64,000 nt of DNA, taken from Eretmocerus hayati (Eukaryota; Arthropoda; Insecta; Hymenoptera; Aphelinidae). Shown here in pieces: positions 1 through 11,653 of the stretch. The notes beneath the pieces are model-generated. The model was not told the DNA's origin, did no database searches, and saw only the letters and a program-made list of their open reading frames with translations. A program made the position numbers and the translations under genes. Every line of letters starts with the position of its first letter. Within the stretch, counting starts at the first letter, position 1. The stretch is taken from the NCBI GenBank assembly GCA_029851415.1, contig CM056743.1, forward strand, positions 70,214,186-70,278,185, given 5' to 3'.

Positions 1-3000
1 AGCGCGGGAACTTTCCCGGACAAGTGGAAACGCCAGAAGCTGGTCCTGATACCTAAGGGTCAAGGAGGTCAACGCCCTCTCAGCATGCTCGACAATATCG
101 GGAAAATGTACGAGAGGATGGTGCTCAACGGGGTGGAAAAAGCGTACGAAGAAGGCGGTGGGCTATCACCAATGTTCGGGTTCCGGAAGGGACGGAGCAC
201 AGTGCACGCGATCGAGGCGGTCCAAGAACGAGTTCAAGCGTCGGTAGGGAACCCATACCAAGGAAGAGGAGGATTCTGTGCCATCATTGCGTTGGACATA
301 AAGAACGCATTCAACTGCGCGAGCTGGGAACGAGTATATCAATCCCAAGCAGGTAAAGTGTCCCCCTATCTACTACACTGAAAAACTTGTGGTACCAAAT
401 CGCACCACGAAATCGCATCGGCGTTCGCAACACGCTGTTGGTGCGAATTTGCAGCACAGTTGAGCAGATCCGCTGCACATGTTGCTGCCGAGTGCCGACG
501 CATCGGTCCCTCCCCTACCGACTTTGCCACGGCAGGTGTGCCGGCTTTTCGCACCACACCGTGTCGCCGGCGTGCAGCACAAGCATCAGTGAGAGTGACG
601 CTACTTGTTTACTCGTCAGTTTGGAGCAAATTTGCGAGCATCTACTTTTCTGCGTTGATTTTCTCTTTGAGTGCTTTACGTGATATCTGAGAAGTTTATT
701 CCTATTTAGCTTCGTTTGATCTCAAATTTACGCCTTGAAATGGTCCATCACGAGTTCTGTCTTTTCTTCAGAAATGCCCATCCGGGTACCGGACAATTTT
801 TTCTCTCAAAATGTCCAACAAAACGAAGACAATGCGTTGCAGAACATTCAAATTTGTCCATCCTAGCCCGTTTTGTTTTTTCGAAAATCGATTGCTAAAT
901 TGGATTTTTTTCCAGATACTAGGTGGACTAATTAGCTCATACGACTTCACGGTTACATTGTGGCGTTCTAAAACTACCGGCATCGTGTTCAGCGGGTCAA
1001 AATACGTAGGGAAACATAACTTGATATGCATTCCGGACAATTGGTACTCCCTGGCTAAATAATAATCAACTTAAGTATTTCGAAAAAAAATCCAAACAAC
1101 ACTGTTCTCTAGAGAATCAGTTTTTTGCGATTTAAAATAATCCTGACATGTAGGGGCAAAACAATATAATAATCAATTTTATAATAATCAGACAAAACAG
1201 GACCTCTCAGTAACGAGAGGAAAGATCATGATAGACAGCAACTGTGCATGATCAATATCAAGTGTGGACTCATCTTACTGATAGATGATTAAACAACGAC
1301 ATGAACCAAAGCCCCCACTTGTGGAAAAAATAAGATCTTTGTATAGCATATTAATAACCATGTACTCAATTAAAGAATTGAGTGTATGTAATAAAGAGGA
1401 AGTTCAAACCACAATCATGGTGGACCACAATTAACTCTTATAACCTCCTTATTCCAACATTTTTAGATATTTTTGTTATAGTGAAAAAATATCTCTTCTC
1501 ACTATCATCACACAAAATGTGTACATTCTCTTAATATGAAACTTCAACTGACAGAATAAGTATACATATGCTGCCACGCACAAGCATGTGTATATATATG
1601 TGTAATATATAATAGAGTATATTACAGACGCGGTCAGTATACGCGCGGCTGAACATTTCCGCACCACTGTTGCTGCATATGTGCAGCTACAGTGGTGCAG
1701 AAGCTCTGACCAGCGGCACTTTTACTCTGTGGGGCATTTATGCACCACAGTGGTGCAGATTTGCAGCACACTGTGGACCGCTGCTGCACCAACAGCGTGT
1801 TGCGAACGTCGATGCGATTTCGTGGTGCGCTTTGGTACCACAAGTTTTTCAGTGTAGCCGTCACGAGTGACTACCTCCGGAACAGGACCCTCGTGTACGA
1901 CACCGACGAGGGACAAGAGATTCGGGTACTGTTCGCCGGAATCGGACAGGGATCGGTCTCCGGGCCGTTCAACTGGAACACCCAGTATGACAGCTTACTG
2001 TCTATCGAACTGCCAGAAGGAGTGATAATAGTGGCTTTCGCGGACGACGCGGGACTCATAGTATGGGCTGACAACGAGGAACTCTTGGGTAGACGCGCGA
2101 ACGAAGCGCTGGCCCGAGTCTACGAGTGGATGATTAGCAGGCATCTGGAGCTCGCTGTCAAGAAGTGCGAAGCAATCGTGGTCACAAGGCGTAGGAAGTT
2201 TGACTTACCCCGGTTTTATATCAACGGGCAAGAGATTCCACGGAAGACAGAGCTGAAATACCTCGGTGTATGGCTCGACGACAAGTGGTCGTTCAAGAAG
2301 CACATCCAGGAAGCCACCCAGAAGGCGAGCAAGGTCGGTGCGGCGCTTCAGCGGCTGATGCCAAATATCGGGGGACCCAAGAATTAGAGGCGCGCATTTC
2401 TCAACACCGTCAGCGTCTCTATCATGTTCTACGGTGCACCCGTGTGGGGAAAGAGAGTAGAGAAGACCATCATCGAGAAGAGAATGGGGTCTGTCCACCG
2501 AAGAGCGGCCCTGAGGAGTATCCGTGCCTACCGCACTGTGTCAGGAGATGCGGCTTACGTATTGGCGAGTACTCCGCCCATCCACTTGCTCGTCGCGGAG
2601 CGAGTGAGGATCTGGGACCGCCAGAAAGTGATCGGAGCCGAACGAGTACTCACTCCGACCATGAAGGAGATCATCCGCGACATTGAGAAGGAAACCATCC
2701 TTGAGCATTGGCAAACTGAGTGGGATTCGCCACTTGCGAACGGCAGATGGACGCACCGGCTGATCCGTGACGTAGCTAAGTGGGCCGAACGCACCCACGG
2801 AGAGATGGATTACTGGACGACGCAGACACTGAGCGATCATGGTTGCTTCGGTTCCTATCTAACCAGGTTCAAGAAGAGGACGACCCCAGCATGTCAGTCA
2901 TGCGGGGACGAATGGGATGACGCCGAACATGCCCTGTTCAAGTGCAGCGACACCCGGAGAGAGCGCGCCGAGCTGGATGAATGGCTGGGTGCTCAACTAA

Positions 3001-3140
3001 CACCTGAGAATCTCGTCCCGCACTTGCTCCGCAACCAGGAGACATGGGATAGACTCATCGGATACATCAAGCTGGTGATGACCCGCAAAGAGGAGAAAGA
3101 GAGGGAAGTAAGGCGCCTCGAAGCAGGCGAATTACAGTGA
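1..3140 (+). pseudogene. R1-clade ORF2 (reverse transcriptase), interrupted
   Basis: This is the reverse transcriptase part of R1 ORF2, which would copy element RNA at a nicked target. Visible parts are the finger/palm start (MLDNIGKMYERM from 85), the FADDA catalytic motif near 2037-2051, the YLGVWLDDKWSFKKHI thumb region, and a C-terminal CCHC-like cluster (CQSCGDEWDDAEHALFKC, about 2899-2952). The reading frame enters from outside the window. Lesions are an in-frame loss of one Gln codon near 169 relative to the other copies, the transposon at 376-1854, and a TAG at 2385-2387 that replaces Lys in the phrase PKEKRR of copy C. After that stop the frame stays open to 3140. The copy is not functional. 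Confidence 0.88.
376..1854. mobile_element. Non-autonomous TIR DNA transposon inserted in R1-A
   Basis: The ends are inverted repeats starting CACTGAAAAACTTGTGG, matching over roughly 70 bp with a few differences. The flanks are TA at 374-375 and TA at 1855-1856. Joining them with one TA restores the CTACTAGCCGTCACG sequence seen in intact copy E, so the insertion and a 2-bp TA duplication are directly supported. The interior is AT-rich and encodes no recognisable transposase. TA duplication fits Tc1/mariner, while the CACTG terminus with a 2-bp duplication would also fit a CACTA-like element, so I leave the superfamily open. Confidence 0.85.
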
Positions 3141-3599
3141 CTCTGCCGATTGAAACAGAAGAGGCCCAAATGATTCCAGGAGGAATCTGATGCACCGAAG
3201 AGGGAAGAAAGAAGAAAGAAGAAAGAGAGGGAACAATGAAGAATGAAGATAGAAGATGCCGAAAAGTGGCCGAAGAGAGAAGATGAAGAAGAGGAACGCT
3301 CGCAATCGAGCGCGAGTCATGCCGCTCATCCTGAAGTAATGCTCACGCGGTTCCGGGATGAGATGGTAGATGCAGGTGGATCTCCTTCTTGATTGTCCGA
3401 TGCCCTAGGTATCGGACATCGAGGGGAGAAGGATATTACACGGCCGGGCCCACCTCTCGGTGGGCCCCACCCAAACCCGTGTCCCGCCTGGTATGGCCTG
3501 CGTGGGCTATGCGTAGTCCGCGTAAGCTGAACCAGTCCGGTGTCTGGGGACGGATCCGAGGGATCCTGAGGCAGATTTTGCCCTCTAACCACCTTAAAA

Positions 3600-3608
<9 letters not shown>

Positions 3609-3645
<37 letters not shown>

Positions 3646-3672
3646 GGCGAGAGAGAGAGAAAGAGAGGGAAC
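3609..3672. repeat. (GA)n tract at R1-A 3' junction
   Basis: About 16 GA units follow the R1-A poly(A), then an interrupted purine stretch. The tract is the junction between R1-A and the next element on the - strand. Confidence 0.95.
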
Positions 3673-3744
3673 AATGAAGAATGAAGATAGAAGATGCCGA
3701 CAAGTGTCCGAAGAGAGAAGATGGAGAAGAGGTTGAGGACTCGT

Positions 3745-5255
3745 TGTATCCGTTGCCGCTGTTCGTCCGTGGCGTCGAGGTACACGACCGTACAGTAATC
3801 CAAATGCGGTTCAACCAGGGACTCGACTAGGCGAATTTGGAGAGGTCTGGTGATACACGCCCTAAAGAACCGCAAACCATAGAGGGCTCTGTTGACTTTT
3901 TTAGTAACTTGATCGATGTGCGGTTTACACGTTAGTTCGCTGTCAAGTGTAACACCAAGACTCACGACAGTATCACTGAATGGGACAAACACTCCATCCT
4001 GTATCTCAACCCCTGGCAAGTTCATTCGTTGCAAGTCTCTAACGTTCCTGTCAGAACTGAAAAAGATTGCCTTGGTCTTACCAGCGTTGAGGCGCAGGTC
4101 GGAGTTCCTAGCCCATTCAGCAACAAGTCGCCCTATGTCTCCCGGTCGAGCAATCCCCTCCTTGATGTTCTTCTTATCAACTTGAAGATAGATCTGAAGA
4201 TCATCTGCGTAGAATATATGGTTCACTGACTTTCCATTCAATAGCCCGGGCAAATCATTCACATACAAGCTGAAGAGGAAAGGCCCAAGAACGGACCCCT
4301 GCGGAACGCCCAGATTGGTTTCGAGCCAATCAGATCTACCTACTTTAGAAGTGATTTGGTGGGTGCGACCCTGTAAATATGATTTTATTCACAGGAGTGC
4401 CGATCTCGAGAAGCCAAAGTGTCGTAGCTTCCTCAGCAGCTTGCATGGTGAGATTGTATCGAATGCTTTGCTAAAGTCGAACAGTAGGAGCAGAGTGTTC
4501 TTCTTTCTGTCAATTCCTACTCTGATGTCGTCTGTCATCTTGAGCAGTGCCGTCTGGGTACTGTGATGTTGCTTGAAACCAGCTTGGAAGGGATCAAGTA
4601 GCTTCTCAATTTTTAAATACTTCATGATTTGGTCATGTGCGATTTTTTCCAAAACCTTGGAGAGGAAGCACAGCAGCGCTATGGGACAGAAATCCGAGAC
4701 CGTTGATGGAGTGGCAGTTTTCTTTAATGCGATCAGCTGCGCTTGCTTCCAAGCCTCGGGAAAAATGCCATGAGCGAAAGAGGAGTTGAAAATATGTACA
4801 ATAAGATCACCAATAGCCGGGAGAGCTTTCGCGATCACACTTTGAGGTATCCCATCCGCTCCACGGGCCTGCGAGGAGAAATGTTTTATGGCAAGGACTA
4901 CATCAGTGAAATTTGTGGGCTTAAATTTAAACCCCTCCTCTGGCGCCGAGTCAATATCGTCCATTGCTTCTTCAATATTTTTTTGGGGCGAAACGGAAAC
5001 CCCCGCAAAGTGTGCATTTAACTCATCCGGTGTGAAACCATGAAGTTCCTCCTCTTTGCTCTTAGGCAAAAGGCCGAGGTTGCGCATTTCCTTCCAGATG
5101 TTCTTCTGTTGATCGAGAGCGTCAGAAAGATGACTTTGAAGGAAGGAGTTACGCTCTCGTTCAATGCGCAAGTCAACCTCTCCACTGAGCCGAAAGTACT
5201 CATTTTGAAGCTCAGGTCACTTGCGCTGGTTACGTTGATTCCGCTCCCAGCGCCT
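3745..5255 (-). pseudogene. CR1/Jockey-group reverse transcriptase, copy a
   Basis: The RT domain reads from 5255 leftwards. Visible are an FxPIALLCFLSKVLEKI-type RT2 motif, STQTALLKMTDDIR, the LFDFSKAFDTI motif carrying a catalytic Asp, and FYADDLQIYLQ, the catalytic YADD box, at about 4203-4235. The C-terminal part (RLVESLVEPHLDYCTVVYLDATDEQRQRIQR in pieces) ends at the chimeric junction. A TGA at 4389-4391 replaces the Trp of the LLWIKSYLQG phrase present in copies b and c. The frame is otherwise open between 5171 and the junction. Confidence 0.85.
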
Positions 5256-7153
5256 CACACTGGGAACATATACAAATTTTTTCCGGACCATCTCTCACAA
5301 CCGAACCAGGCAAGGTTTGACGAAGTGAGTTAGCTCGATGTCTTCGCCAACTCTTCCTCTTCACAGGAAAAGTTCTCAAATTAGTGACAGATCAATATTT
5401 TTCCCGTAATATTAGCGAATCTGAATAAAAATCTGCACCCGTTAGGCTCAAGTCAACTCTAAGTCGATGTAGAGACCCGAATTTTCACTCGATCGAGGAG
5501 AAATTTTGAGCACTCTCCCAGTTCGATAGGGGAAAGGGGATAATGCGGTCAAAAATGGAATTATAATGATAGTCTTATCATTATAAAGTTTTTCCATTTT
5601 TTGGCCAAAATTAATCAAATTTTATATGTATCGATAGAGAAAAATTTTTTCAATGCAGAAATGTAATGGGCTAAACTTTCTGACTATTGGATGATATGAT
5701 AAAAGGACTTTTAACCCTCTAAGAGAAGCCGACACAGAAGTAGTTGACTTTGCGGTTTGACTTTTAGAGGCCCGTAAGACCGATACCATCGGTAAATCCC
5801 GACGGAAAATATAAGTCCGCAGCCAGGCTCGGATCATAAACAACCCTCATAAAGCCATTATGAACTAACTCCAGCCAAATTCTGAATAATCGAAATAATC
5901 GAATTGCCCCCATTCTGATTGCGGAATCTGCTTGCTGATACTAGGCTGATCACTTACAAACTTGAATGGGAGAAATCGGATAAGATTAACTATAAAAAAT
6001 GATAATCGGCGATATCACTACAATCGATATTATCTTATCAGATATTGGCCGATTTCGACCATTCGAGTTTCTAAATGATCGGCTTGATATCAGTAAGCAT
6101 ATTCCATTATCAGAGTGTGGTTAATCCAATTATTTTGATTAGTCAAAAATTGGATGGGAGATTCCGTAATGACCTTATGATGGTCGTTTATTACTCAATG
6201 CGGTCCCGGCTTGAGTAATAAACGACCCTCATAAAGTCATTACGGAATCTCCTATCCAACTTTTGACTAATCAAAATATTTTGATCAACCGCACTCTGAT
6301 AATGGAATATGCTTACGGATATCAAGCCGATCATTTAGAAACTTGAATGGAGGAAATCGGCCAATATCTGATAAGATTATATCGATTGTAGTGATATCGC
6401 CGATCATCATTTTTTATAGTTAATCTTATCCGATTCCTCCCATTCAAGTTTGTAATTGATCAGCCTGGTATCAGCAAGCAGATTCCGCAATCAGAATGGG
6501 GGCAATTCGATTATTTCGATTATTCAGAATTTGGCTGGAGTTAGTTCATAATGGCTTTATGAGGGTTGTTTATGACCCGAGCCTGGCTGCGGACTTATAT
6601 TTTCCGTCGGGATTTACCGATGGTATCGGTCTTATGGGCCTCTAAAAGTCAAACCGCAAAGTCAACTACTTCTGTGTCGGCTTCTCTTAGAGGGTTAAAA
6701 GTCCTTTTATCATATCATCCAATAGTCAGAAAGTTTAGCTCATTACATTTCTGCATTGAAAAAATTTTTTTCTATCGATACATATAAAATTTGATTAATT
6801 TTGGCCAAAAAATGGAAAAACTTTATAATGATAAGACTATCATTATAATTCCATTTTTGACCGCATTATCCCCTTTTCCCTATCGAACTGGGAGAGTGTT
6901 CAAAATTTCACCTCGATCGAGTGAAAATTCGGGTCTCTACATCGACTTAAAGTTGACTTGAGCCTAACGGGTGCAGATTTTTATTCAGATTCGCTAATAT
7001 TACGGGAAAAATATTGATCTGTCACTAATTTGAGAACTTTTCCTGTGAAGAGGAAGAGTTGGCGAAGACATCGAGCTAACTCACTTCGTCAAACCTTGCC
7101 TGGTTCGGTTGTGAGAGATGGTCCGGAAAAAATTTGTATATGTTCCCAGTGTG
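5256..7153. mobile_element. 1.9-kb palindromic foldback DNA element with CGCCT duplication
   Basis: The whole element is a near-perfect inverted repeat with arms of about 0.92 kb and its centre near 6205. Termini begin CACACTGGGAACATATAC on both sides. It is flanked by CGCCT at 5251-5255 and 7154-7158, and copies b and c carry one CGCCT at the same place in the LINE, so the 5-bp target duplication is well supported. No transposase is visible; mirrored 73-codon ORFs (5622-5843 and 6566-6787) are a by-product of the palindrome. Five-bp duplications and a CAC-type end recall Transib, but the terminus does not match its usual consensus, so the family is open. Confidence 0.9.
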
Positions 7154-7906
7154 CGCCTGCGCGTCGCGTCTCGCTCCTTTATGAGTACCCGCAGCTCAGG
7201 ACCAATCTAGGGAGCGTCATTCTGTCGCGGATTGATAGTATTTCCATGTCCTAATTCATCCATAACGGTCTTTAAATTTCCATTCAAGCAGTGAATTGCT
7301 TCTTCCAAACTCGTTTCGGCATTTTCACGAGCTGTCCAGTCACAGCGAAGCAACCGGTCATTCAATATCTCCGGAGTGATGTTACGAAAATCCCTGTAGG
7401 TGGAGGAATTTTCTGGCGGAGTGGGACTGGAGACGTTGATGGTGACGTCAATGACCGAGTGCCTGCCGAAACTGGGCAGGAGTCTGTTTTGGAAGTCAGT
7501 AACGATGTCATTGTCATCTACGTAAATGTGGTCAATCCATGTATGAGATGTATTGGGGGTGTGTTGGTGAGTCTGGCCATGCTGCACTATCTGCAAGGCA
7601 AGTTCTTCTGTCAGTGCAGTCAGTGTCTTGGTGTCAGGGTGAGCAGTGTCTAACAAATCCGCGTTCAGGTCTCCCATTATAATTTTGTGACTATAATCCC
7701 CACACAGTCGGCGTAACGAGCCAAACAGACCGTCATCCTTCTGCATGGCGATTTTCGGGGGTCTGTAAATTACCACGACTAAAATTGGAGGGGAGTTACC
7801 CTGCTGTACGCTACAGAAAAGAAATTCAGGAACTCCAGGATCTCCTGGGCCAAAAGTTTCAGACGAAATTAGCTTCTCTACCTTAAAATCATTGCGCACA
7901 TCCAAG

Positions 7907-7910
<4 letters not shown>
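7154..7910 (-). pseudogene. CR1/Jockey-group endonuclease domain, copy a
   Basis: This is the C-terminal part of the apurinic-like endonuclease of ORF2. Visible motifs are IYRPPKIAMQKD, GDLNADLLD (the GDxN box), SHTWIDHIYVD, and GRHSVIDVT, the position of the SDH-like box. The frame starts at the (GA)n edge, so the N-terminus is missing. A TAG at 7207-7209 replaces the Trp of the APWIGPELRVL phrase found in copy b. The reading frame then continues across the foldback insertion into the RT part at 5255. Confidence 0.85.

Positions 7911-7955
<45 letters not shown>
7911..7955. repeat. (GA)n tract between CR1-a and R1-B
   Basis: About 22 uninterrupted GA units. It abuts the 5' truncation of CR1-a on one side and the 5' truncation of R1-B on the other. 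Confidence 0.97.
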
Positions 7956-7956
<1 letters not shown>

Positions 7957-8191
7957 ACACAAGAGGGATGACGCTGAACACGCCCTGTTCACGTGCAACG
8001 ACACACAAAGAGAGCGCGCCGAGTTGGATGGATGGCTGGGTGCTCAACTGACACCTGAGAACCTCGTCCCGTACTTACTTCGCAACCAGGAGACATGGGA
8101 TAGAGTTACCGGATACATCAAGCTGGTGATAACCCGTAAGGAGGGGAAAGAGAGGGAGGTGAGGCGCCTCGATGCCGGTGAACTACAGTAA
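7956..8191 (+). pseudogene. R1 ORF2 C-terminal remnant, copy B
   Basis: Only the tail of the zinc-finger region and the LTPENLVPYLLRNQETWDRV region remain, open to the normal stop. It cannot act without RT or endonuclease. Confidence 0.85.
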
Positions 8192-8666
8192 ACCTGCCGA
8201 TTCAAACAGAAGAGGTCCAAATGGTTCCAGGAGGAATATGATGGACTGAAGAGGGGAGGAAGAAGAGAGAAGATCGAAGATCGAAGAAAGAAGAAAGAAG
8301 AATGAAGAATGAAGAGATGGAAGAAGATCGAAGAAAGGGAAACAACACCTGCGAGTCGTGAGAAGAGAGAGGCTCGATCCTGAGCGCGAGACGCCGCCGG
8401 CCCTGAAGTAATGCTCACGCGGTGCCGTGGCCGGATTGGTAAGTTGGTGGATCTCTCCCTTGTCCAATGGCCGGCGCCAACGGAGAAGGAAGAGAGATTT
8501 TACCCGGTTCGGATGGCCGTATCGATGCGGATTCCAGCCCGGGACTGTTGGGGAGGTGCTGGCCAGCCGTGTTTGGCTGACCGGTGCCTCTCCTTTGTAC
8601 GGTGCCTCTCCTTCGTACGTCGCAGCGTATTTGCCCTACAACCACCTTGAAACATGAAAAAAAAAA
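7956..8666 (+). mobile_element. R1-clade LINE copy B, 3' fragment
   Basis: A 0.7-kb 3' end of an R1 element. It holds the last 78 codons of ORF2 (DDAEHALFTCNDTQRERAEL onward; stop at 8189-8191), a 3'UTR of a subtype shared with copy F (long runs of GAAGA), and a terminal A-run at 8657-8666 followed by a short GA tract. The UTR differs from that of A, C and E, so B and F form a second subfamily. Confidence 0.85.
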
Positions 8667-8671
8667 GAGAG

Positions 8672-9090
8672 AGATTGATTCATTGGTAACAGGTTTATTA
8701 TGCCTTTGTCTTGGTAGACCGTATGGCAAATAGATTTCCATAACAACATATACATTATATGAATATAAAAATGAAATAAAATATGAAAAGCATACAAGAG
8801 GATCGAACAAATAAATAAATGAACAGGAACATGTGAAGACCAGTATGAGTAATAATTAACAATAATTCATTCTTCTAAAGGCAAATCGAGGCATCGTAAC
8901 TCACGGGCATGAAAAGGCATCTAGTTCTTACGTTGACTGAGGAGCTCATCTTTTGCGCAATAATGATTATACAGCGTTGGTTTGAATAATTCTAGTGGCT
9001 GAAGTAGACGAATACTATTAGGCACTTTTTTCCATTCTGCCTTAGCCTGGTTAGAGAAGGCTCCGTCATACGTCACAGTTCGCGTTGTTA
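8672..9090 (-). mobile_element. CR1/Jockey-group LINE copy d, 3' fragment
   Basis: This is a short 3' fragment on the - strand. The last 55 or so codons of an RT ORF (about 9085 to 8921; WKKVPNSIRLLQPLELFKPTLY) match the usual C-terminus of Jockey/CR1 proteins, where a 'WN.LP..IR....FK..L' phrase is typical. The 3'UTR ends in ATTGATTCATT-type repeats next to a short GA tract. Its sequence differs from copies a-c, so it is a different family. Confidence 0.7.
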
Positions 9091-9117
9091 GAGAGAGAGA
9101 GAGAGAGAGGGAGAGGG
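9091..9117. repeat. (GA)n tract between CR1-d and R1-C
   Basis: Nine or ten GA units followed by GGGAGAGGG. It marks the 5' truncations of both neighbours. Confidence 0.92.
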
Positions 9118-11653
9118 ATAGGTCCAGGGAGGGAGGTTCGTCTTCGGTCCTCGACCTGACGTTCATGAGCCCGTCGCTCATGGGACGTATGACATCGTGG
9201 GAGGTTCTGGACACGGAAACATTGAGTGACCATCGACATATTCGGTTTCGGCTTAGGACTGACAGACAGAGACAGACGACACACAGACCGCGACCGACGG
9301 GGTGGCAGGTACGCAAGCTGGATGAGGGGAAATTCCGGGAATCGATAGGAACAGCCGAAGATCTCCCGAAGAACATCACCGCGGACGAGGCTGTGGATAT
9401 GGTGACGTCCACCATCACAAGAGCTTGTGACGCATCGATGCCTCGCAAGACAACATCATGCTTTTGGAGGAAACCAGAGTACTGGATCACCGACGAGATA
9501 AAAGCCCTACGAAGAACGAGCAATAAGAAAAGGAGAACCGCGTGGCGATCAAGGAAACTAAAACGACCATCACTGGGGGAAGATGATAGGGCGTACAGAG
9601 AAGCAAAGAAGGCTCTCGTTCTAGCCATCCGGAGAAGCAAAGGGAAGTGCTGGGGTGAATTGTGCGACATGGTTAATGGAGACCCGTGGGGTACGCCATA
9701 CCGCGTGGTCATGTCCAAGGTCCGACCCCGGAGGGGCAACCCAGCACCGACTGATGCAGCTACCTTGCGCAGCATCGTGGAAGACCTCTTCCCAGCAGGA
9801 GAACCCAGAGTCACATTCCCTCCAGAGAGCGACGACCCCGTCCCGCTCTTCACTATGCAAGAACTACTCATAGCGGCGAAGAAACTGCCCAACGGCAAGG
9901 CCCCTGGCCTGGACGGCATTCCAAACGAGGCTCTGAAACTGGTCTTCAAATACAACCCAGATTTACTCCTCGACCTCTTCAACATCTGTCTGAGCGCGGG
10001 AAATTTCCCGGATAAGTGGAAACGCCAGAAGCTGGTCCTGATACCTAAAGGTCAAGGAGGTCAACGCCCCCCAGCATGCTCGACAATATCGGGAAAATGT
10101 ACGAGAGGATGGTGCTCAACAGGGTGGAAAAAGCCTACGAAGAGAGCGGCGGGCTATCACCAATGCAGTTTGGGTTCCGGAAGGGACGAAGCACTGTGCA
10201 CGCGATCGAGGAGGTCCAAGAGCGGGTGAAAGCGTCGGTAGAGAACCCATACCAAGGAAGAGGAGGATTCTGTGCCATTATTGCGTTGGACATAAAGAAC
10301 GCGTTCAACTGCGCGAGCTGGGAGCGAGTCTATCAATCCCAAGCAGGTAAAGTGCCGCCCTATCTACTAGCCATAACGAGTGACTATCTGCGGAACAGGA
10401 CACTCGTGTACGACACCGACGAGGGACAAGAGATCCGGGAACTGTCCGCCGGAATTGGACAGGGATCGGTTTCCGGGCCGTTCAACTGGAACACCCAGTA
10501 CGACAGTTTACTGTCTATTGAACTGCCCGAAGGAGTGATAATAGTGGCTTTCGCGGACGACGCGGGGCTCATAGTCTGGTCCGACAAAGAGGAACTCTTG
10601 GGTAGACGCGCAAACGAGGCGCTGGCCCGAGTCTACGAGTGGATGATCAGCAGGCTCCTAGAGCTTGCTGTCAAGAAGTGCGAAGCAATCGTGGTCACAA
10701 GACGCAGGAAGTTTGACTTGCCCCACTTTTACATCAACGGGCAAGAGATCCCACGCAAGACAGAGCTGAAATACCTCGGCGTATGGCTTGACGACAAGTG
10801 GTCGTTCAAGAAGCACATCCAGGAGGCCGCCCAGAAAGCGAGCAGGGTTGGTGCGGCGCTTCAACGGCTGATGCCGAATATCGGAGGACCCAAGGAAAAG
10901 AGGCGCGCACTTCTCAACACCGTCAGCACCTCTATCATGCTCTACGGTGCACCCGTGTGGGGAAAGAGAGTAGAGAAGACCATCATCGAGAAGAAGATGG
11001 GGCCTGTCCACCGGAGAGCGGCCCTGAGAAGTATCCGTGCCTACCGCACCGTGTCAGGAGATGCGGCTTACGTATTGGCGAGTACACCGCCCATCCACTT
11101 GCTCGTCGCGGAGCGAGTGAGGATCTGGGACCGCCAGAAAGTGATCGGAGCCGAACGAGTACTCACCCCGACGATGAAGGAGATTATCCGCGACAACGAG
11201 AAGGAAACCACCCGTGAGCATTGGCAAACTGAGTGGGATTCGCCATTTGCGAACGGCAGATGGACGCACCGGCTGATCCGTGACGTAGCCAAGTGGGCGG
11301 AACGCACCCACGGAGAGATGGACTACTGGACGACGCAGGCACTGAGCGATCATGGTTGCTTCGGTTCCTATCTAACCAGGTTCAAGAAGAGGACGATCCC
11401 AGCATGTCAGTCATGCGGGGACGAATGGGATGACGCCGAACATGCCCTGTTCAAGTGCAGTGACACCCGGAGAGAGCGCGCCGAGCTGGATGAATGGCTG
11501 GGTGCTCAACTAACACCCGAGAATCTCGTCCCGTACTTGCTCCGCAACCAGGAGACATGGGATAGACTCACCGGATACATCAAGCTGGTGATGACCCGCA
11601 AAGAGGAGAAAGAGAGGGAAGTAAGGCGCCTCGAAGCAGGCGAATCACAGTGA
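9118..11653 (+). pseudogene. R1-clade ORF2 (endonuclease C-end plus RT), copy C
   Basis: About 840 codons of ORF2. It begins in the endonuclease C-terminal part (SSVLDLTFMSPSLMG, then TETLSDHRHI with the SDH box), passes a linker, then the RT domain (APGLDGIPNEALKL, FGFRKGRSTVHAI, FADDAGLIVW near 10549-10578), thumb, and the C-terminal CCHC-like cluster, ending at 11653. One base is missing near 10073 compared with copies A and F (the run of C before CAGCATGCTC), so the frame breaks once. Otherwise it is open, which suggests that it is the youngest R1 insertion here. Confidence 0.9.

Larger units (their letters stand above)
1..3608 (+). mobile_element. R1-clade LINE copy A, 5' end outside window
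   Basis: This is the 3' half of an R1-clade non-LTR retrotransposon, covering most of the RT domain, the C-terminal zinc-finger region, a purine-rich 3'UTR and a poly(A) at 3596-3608. It is split by a TIR transposon at 376-1854; removing that insert gives the same order as copies C and E. The poly(A) runs directly into (GA)n. The same 3'UTR, including the segment rich in GGGCCC and the end CCACCTTAAAA, recurs at the ends of copies C and E. R1 elements classically target 28S rDNA, but no rDNA flanks this copy. Confidence 0.88.
3660..7910 (-). mobile_element. CR1/Jockey-group LINE copy a (split, 3' end replaced)
   Basis: This is a non-LTR element on the - strand with endonuclease (7154-7910) and reverse transcriptase (3745-5255), split by the palindrome at 5256-7153. 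Its 5' end is truncated at the (GA)n of 7911-7955. Its own 3'UTR and tail are missing: at about 3735-3745 it joins a stretch (about 3660-3733) that matches the R1 3'UTR seen at 3210-3290, which suggests a recombination or template jump. Copies b and c are the closest relatives here. Confidence 0.85.

Noticed and set aside
387..1062. Short ORFs in the TIR element as a transposase
   Set aside because: They overlap each other in different frames and show no DDE/D-type motif or helix-turn-helix.
1..3608. R1 sitting in its classical 28S rDNA target
   Set aside because: No rRNA sequence flanks any of the six copies; the flanks are GA or GATA repeats.
7911..8004. Long Ser-Leu runs at the start of several ORFs
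   Set aside because: These are translations of (GA)n/(TC)n and not real N-termini; true homology starts inside the LINE sequence.
8921..9985. 354-codon - strand ORF
   Set aside because: Only its last 55 or so codons (8921-9085) match a LINE C-terminus; the rest is the antisense of R1-C endonuclease-RT.
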